Source of the DNA: JBBQTQ01 sp038213135
GTDB taxonomy: Bacteria > Actinomycetota > Thermoleophilia > Gaiellales > Gaiellaceae
Assembly: GCA_038213135.1 (NCBI GenBank)
Contig: JBBQTQ010000066.1
Coordinates: 1 to 15,602, forward strand
Length of the DNA: 15,602 bases
Direction of reading: 5' to 3'
Below, in pieces: positions 14,172 to 15,602 of the stretch. The notes beneath the pieces are model-generated. The model worked only from the letters and a program-made list of their open reading frames with translations. It was not told the origin of the DNA and searched no databases. The stretch's first letter is position 1. Every line of letters begins with the position of its first letter. Made by a program: the position numbers and the translations under genes.

Positions 14172-14561
14172 TTATACGCGGACGATTTCGAGCAGGCCTG
14201 TTTCCTGTAGCGCATCGAAGTCGCCATCCTGCGTGCAGACGGCAGCGTTGTGGCTGATCGCGGTGGCCGCGATCCAGGCATCCATCACCTTCATCGCGCG
14301 GCCGATCACTTTGAGCCCGACGCGCAGTCGGGCGAGCTCGTCGCCGACCGCCTCGTCGATCACGAGCGGTTCGCCGAGACCCCTGGCTGCCTCGAGCGTG
14401 CTGAGTCGCACCGCCCGCGTCGCATGATCGTCGGCGGCAAGCACCCCGTGGCGCAACTCCGAAATGGTGACGACGCTAACCGCGACCTGTTCGGGAAGTT
14501 CGCCGAGCGGCCGTCTCTGCTCGCGGGCGATGAACACCGAGGTGTCGAGCAGCGCGCGCAC
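14172..14561 (-). CDS. vapC: VapC-type PIN-domain toxin (second)
   Basis: A 129-residue PIN-domain RNase toxin, not closely similar to the VapC at 6207-6614. Acidic site residues are D6 (ALLDTSVFIARE), E35 (TISELRHGV), D94 (KVMDAWIAATA) and D112/D114 (CTQDGDFDAL). It starts with GTG at 14561, 5 bases after the antitoxin stop, so it is co-transcribed with it. The stop lies 20 bp from the carbamoyltransferase stop, convergently. Such FitB/VapC-like toxins commonly pair with Phd antitoxins, as here. Confidence 0.9.
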   Translation of the reverse strand: MRALLDTSVFIAREQRRPLGELPEQVAVSVVTISELRHGVLAADDHATRAVRLSTLEAARGLGEPLVIDEAVGDELARLRVGLKVIGRAMKVMDAWIAATAISHNAAVCTQDGDFDALQETGLLEIVRV

Positions 14562-14566
14562 GCAGA

Positions 14567-14812
14567 TCAGATCTGATCGGTGGTATCCGGGAACGCCGTG
14601 GCGAGCTCGGCGGTCAGAGCGGGATCGGCCTGCGCAGCCGCAATCAGCTCGCGCGCCCGGCTACCACTCGTCCAGCTCGGCGGCTCCTCGATCGGCACCA
14701 GATCGGCGGCATCGCGACCGGCGACCGTGACCCGCAGCCGCTCCCCTGCCATTACCCGGCGAAGAACAGCCGACACGTCGTTGCGCAGATCACGCTGAGG
14801 GATGCGCTCCAC
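14567..14812 (-). CDS. Phd/YefM-type antitoxin
   Basis: An 81-residue antitoxin. IPQRDLRNDVSAVLRRVMAG, ERLRVTVAGRDAADLVPI is a textbook Phd/YefM N-terminal DNA-binding domain; the alanine-rich acidic C-terminus (ELIAAAQADPALTAELATAF) would bind VapC. The GTG at 14812 is in frame with the domain start; an ATG ten bases upstream is out of frame. A perfect inverted repeat lies 10 bases upstream, consistent with autorepression. Confidence 0.9.
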   Translation of the reverse strand: MERIPQRDLRNDVSAVLRRVMAGERLRVTVAGRDAADLVPIEEPPSWTSGSRARELIAAAQADPALTAELATAFPDTTDQI

Positions 14813-14820
14813 GATCGAGC

Positions 14821-14840
14821 ATCGTAGCAGAACTGCTACG
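14821..14840 (-). promoter_or_regulatory. Phd-VapC operator and promoter
   Basis: Perfect 8-base arms CGTAGCAG (14823-14830) and CTGCTACG (14833-14840) around a 2-base centre. On the minus strand TACGAT (14821-14826) shares its first four bases with an operator arm and ends 8 nt before the GTG, so operator binding would block the -10. Confidence 0.65.
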
Positions 14841-15024
14841 GCTGGACGGATCGCGCGCTCGCCGGCCGTGCGGCCTCGAGACCGGCTTCACTTGCAAGGG
14901 TTCGCTGTCCGCTCGGCATAGCCGAGCGGGCGGTTGGGAGTTGTGGGAAGGCGGTGTTGCCGGCGGAGTAGGACGCCACTCCGTCTGAGCAACGTAGGGC
15001 CTTCTGCCGCCATTGAAGGTGAGC
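14841..15024. other. Gene-free stretch between the Phd operator and the carbamoyltransferase fragment
   Basis: About 180 bases with no convincing gene on either strand. It contains a strong hairpin (14907-14931) and a weaker one (CGGAGT/ACTCCG, 14964-14983). It may be rearrangement debris. Confidence 0.4.
14907..14931. repeat. Strong GC hairpin
   Basis: CCGCTCGGC and GCCGAGCGG form a perfect 9-bp stem with a 3-nt loop (ATA), extended by a T-G and a G-C pair on the outside. No U-tract follows on either strand. It could be a structured RNA element, a terminator-like stem or part of a mobile-element end. Confidence 0.45.
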
Positions 15025-15144
15025 GACGTCGTCGCCTGGTTCCAGGGCCGGATGGAGTTCGGCCCGCGCGCGCTCGGCAACCGCTCGATCGTCGTCGATC
15101 CGCGCCGGCCGGACATGAAGGACATCCTCAACGCGCGGATCAAA
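15025..15144 (+). pseudogene. Internal fragment of a carbamoyltransferase gene
   Basis: These 120 bases match 13645-13764 of the intact carbamoyltransferase with about 9 mismatches by hand count, encoding DVVAWFQGRMEFGPRALG and onward to ILNARIK (codons about 412-451 of 579). All but the Gly-to-Ala change are silent. Flanking sequence on both sides is unrelated, and no start, stop or remaining domain is present. It is a dead fragment, on the far side of the Phd-VapC module from the intact gene. Confidence 0.88.
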
Positions 15145-15152
15145 CCCGGCAA

Positions 15153-15396
15153 TTCGAGCCCGGGCAGAAGATCACACTTTGGGCCTACCCGAGCCACGGC
15201 CCCGTCTTCACCGGTTGGAGCGGCGCCGCCTGCGCCGGGCAGGGCAACCCCTGCGTGGCGACGATCAATACTGACACGACCGTCACCGCGAACTGCACGG
15301 ACGGCCTGATCCCGATCGCGGCACCTGACGACGGCGAACCTCACGATCCAGATCAGGGCGGAGGGCGGCAAGGTCACGTCGATAGAAGTGGTGTAA
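15153..15396 (+). pseudogene. Fragments of a surface protein with InlB/Big-type beta repeats
   Basis: From 15153 one frame reads FEPGQKITLWAYPSHGPVFT, GWSGAACAGQGNPCVATINT and DTTVTANC, which fits the bacterial repeat pattern G-x-x-V-x-L-x-A-x-P-x-x-G-x-x-F-x-G-W-S-G-x-C-x-G with a terminal V-T-A stretch. A second piece in another frame (15328-15396, TTANLTIQIRAEGGKVTSIE then stop) looks like the opening strand of a similar domain. The pieces are out of frame with each other and lack a start, so this is a broken remnant of a secreted or cell-wall protein gene. Confidence 0.55.
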
Positions 15397-15472
15397 CGGC
15401 GCCTACGGCAGCCGAGCGAAGGTAGTTCGGCCACCGCGGGCTCCAGACTCGTCGGTTCAACCACGAATCGAT

Positions 15473-15480
15473 GAGAGGAG
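15473..15480 (+). promoter_or_regulatory. Strong Shine-Dalgarno of the transposase
   Basis: GAGAGGAG lies 7 nt before the ATG at 15488. It is the only obvious Shine-Dalgarno at a first gene in the window and decides this start over the internal ATG at 15506. Confidence 0.65.
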
Positions 15481-15487
15481 CACCACG

Positions 15488-15602
15488 ATGGCCGAGGAGG
15501 CAAGGATGACTGTTGCGGATGTCGTTGCCAACTTGCTCGCCGGCGAGCACGGCGACTTCGTCCGCGAGGCGGTCGCGATCGTCGCGCGCGAGTTGATGGA
15601 GG
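15488..15602 (+). CDS. IS256-family (Mutator-type) transposase, N-terminal part, cut by window end
   Basis: The 38 complete codons read MAEEARMTVADVVANLLAGE, HGDFVREAVAIVARELME. This resembles the N-terminus of IS256/Transposase_mut proteins, which share the L-x-x-x-x-x-G-D-x-x-R-E-x-x-x-x-x-x-x-x-L-M-E-A-E pattern that precedes the helix and DDE core. The rest lies outside the window, so completeness is unknown. The left end of the element should lie between about 15397 and 15472; its inverted repeat cannot be defined without the right end. A mobile element here fits the surrounding gene debris. Confidence 0.7.
   Translation, partial: MAEEARMTVADVVANLLAGEHGDFVREAVAIVARELME

Noticed and set aside
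1..15602. tRNA, rRNA, CRISPR array or riboswitch
   Set aside because: No cloverleaf with a T-loop signature, no regularly spaced short repeats and no known riboswitch core were seen on either strand by reading. A covariance-model scan would be more sensitive.

Overview
The window is GC-rich bacterial DNA with many GTG/TTG starts. Nearly every gene that opens a transcription unit lacks a Shine-Dalgarno sequence and instead has a TANNNT hexamer (a -10 element) 5-11 nt, mostly 5-9 nt, before its start codon. This leaderless style and the base composition suggest a high-GC actinobacterium, perhaps a deep-branching class such as Thermoleophilia. That placement is inference, because no rRNA or marker gene is present.

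The locus makes and exports a surface polysaccharide. From left to right it holds: two overlapping GT4 glycosyltransferases (2-2142, +), the first cut by the window edge; a DegT-type sugar aminotransferase and a left-handed beta-helix acyltransferase that overlap on the minus strand (2145-3765); a divergent secreted glycoside hydrolase (3818-5326); a degraded wzm-wzt fusion (5421-6170); a VapBC module (6207-6832, -); intact ABC-2 export genes wzm and wzt (7093-8684); a MazEF module (8706-9262, -); a stray copy of the wzt 3' end (9328-9464); a third GT4 glycosyltransferase (9467-10813, -); two methyltransferases whose 3' ends overlap (10884-12365); a NodU/CmcH-family carbamoyltransferase (12412-14151); a Phd-VapC module (14172-14812, -); and a stretch of gene debris (14841-15487) that ends in the start of an IS256-type transposase (15488 onward). 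No tRNA, rRNA or CRISPR array was seen.

Functionally, the glycosyltransferases assemble a glycan. The aminotransferase and acyltransferase would supply an N-acylated amino sugar, and the methyl- and carbamoyltransferases would decorate the chain or its end. Wzm/Wzt would move it across the membrane, and the secreted hydrolase may trim it. These pathway links come from family knowledge and gene proximity; no sugar can be named.

The most striking structural feature is a repeated architecture. Three toxin-antitoxin modules of different families each sit 20-36 bp past the stop of a plus-strand polysaccharide gene or its remnant, in the opposite orientation. In each case a second, partial or complete, copy of that same gene lies on the far side of the antitoxin promoter. 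The copies are about 92-96% identical by hand count, with mostly silent differences. This suggests that toxin-antitoxin modules mark or drive duplication and replacement junctions in this locus.
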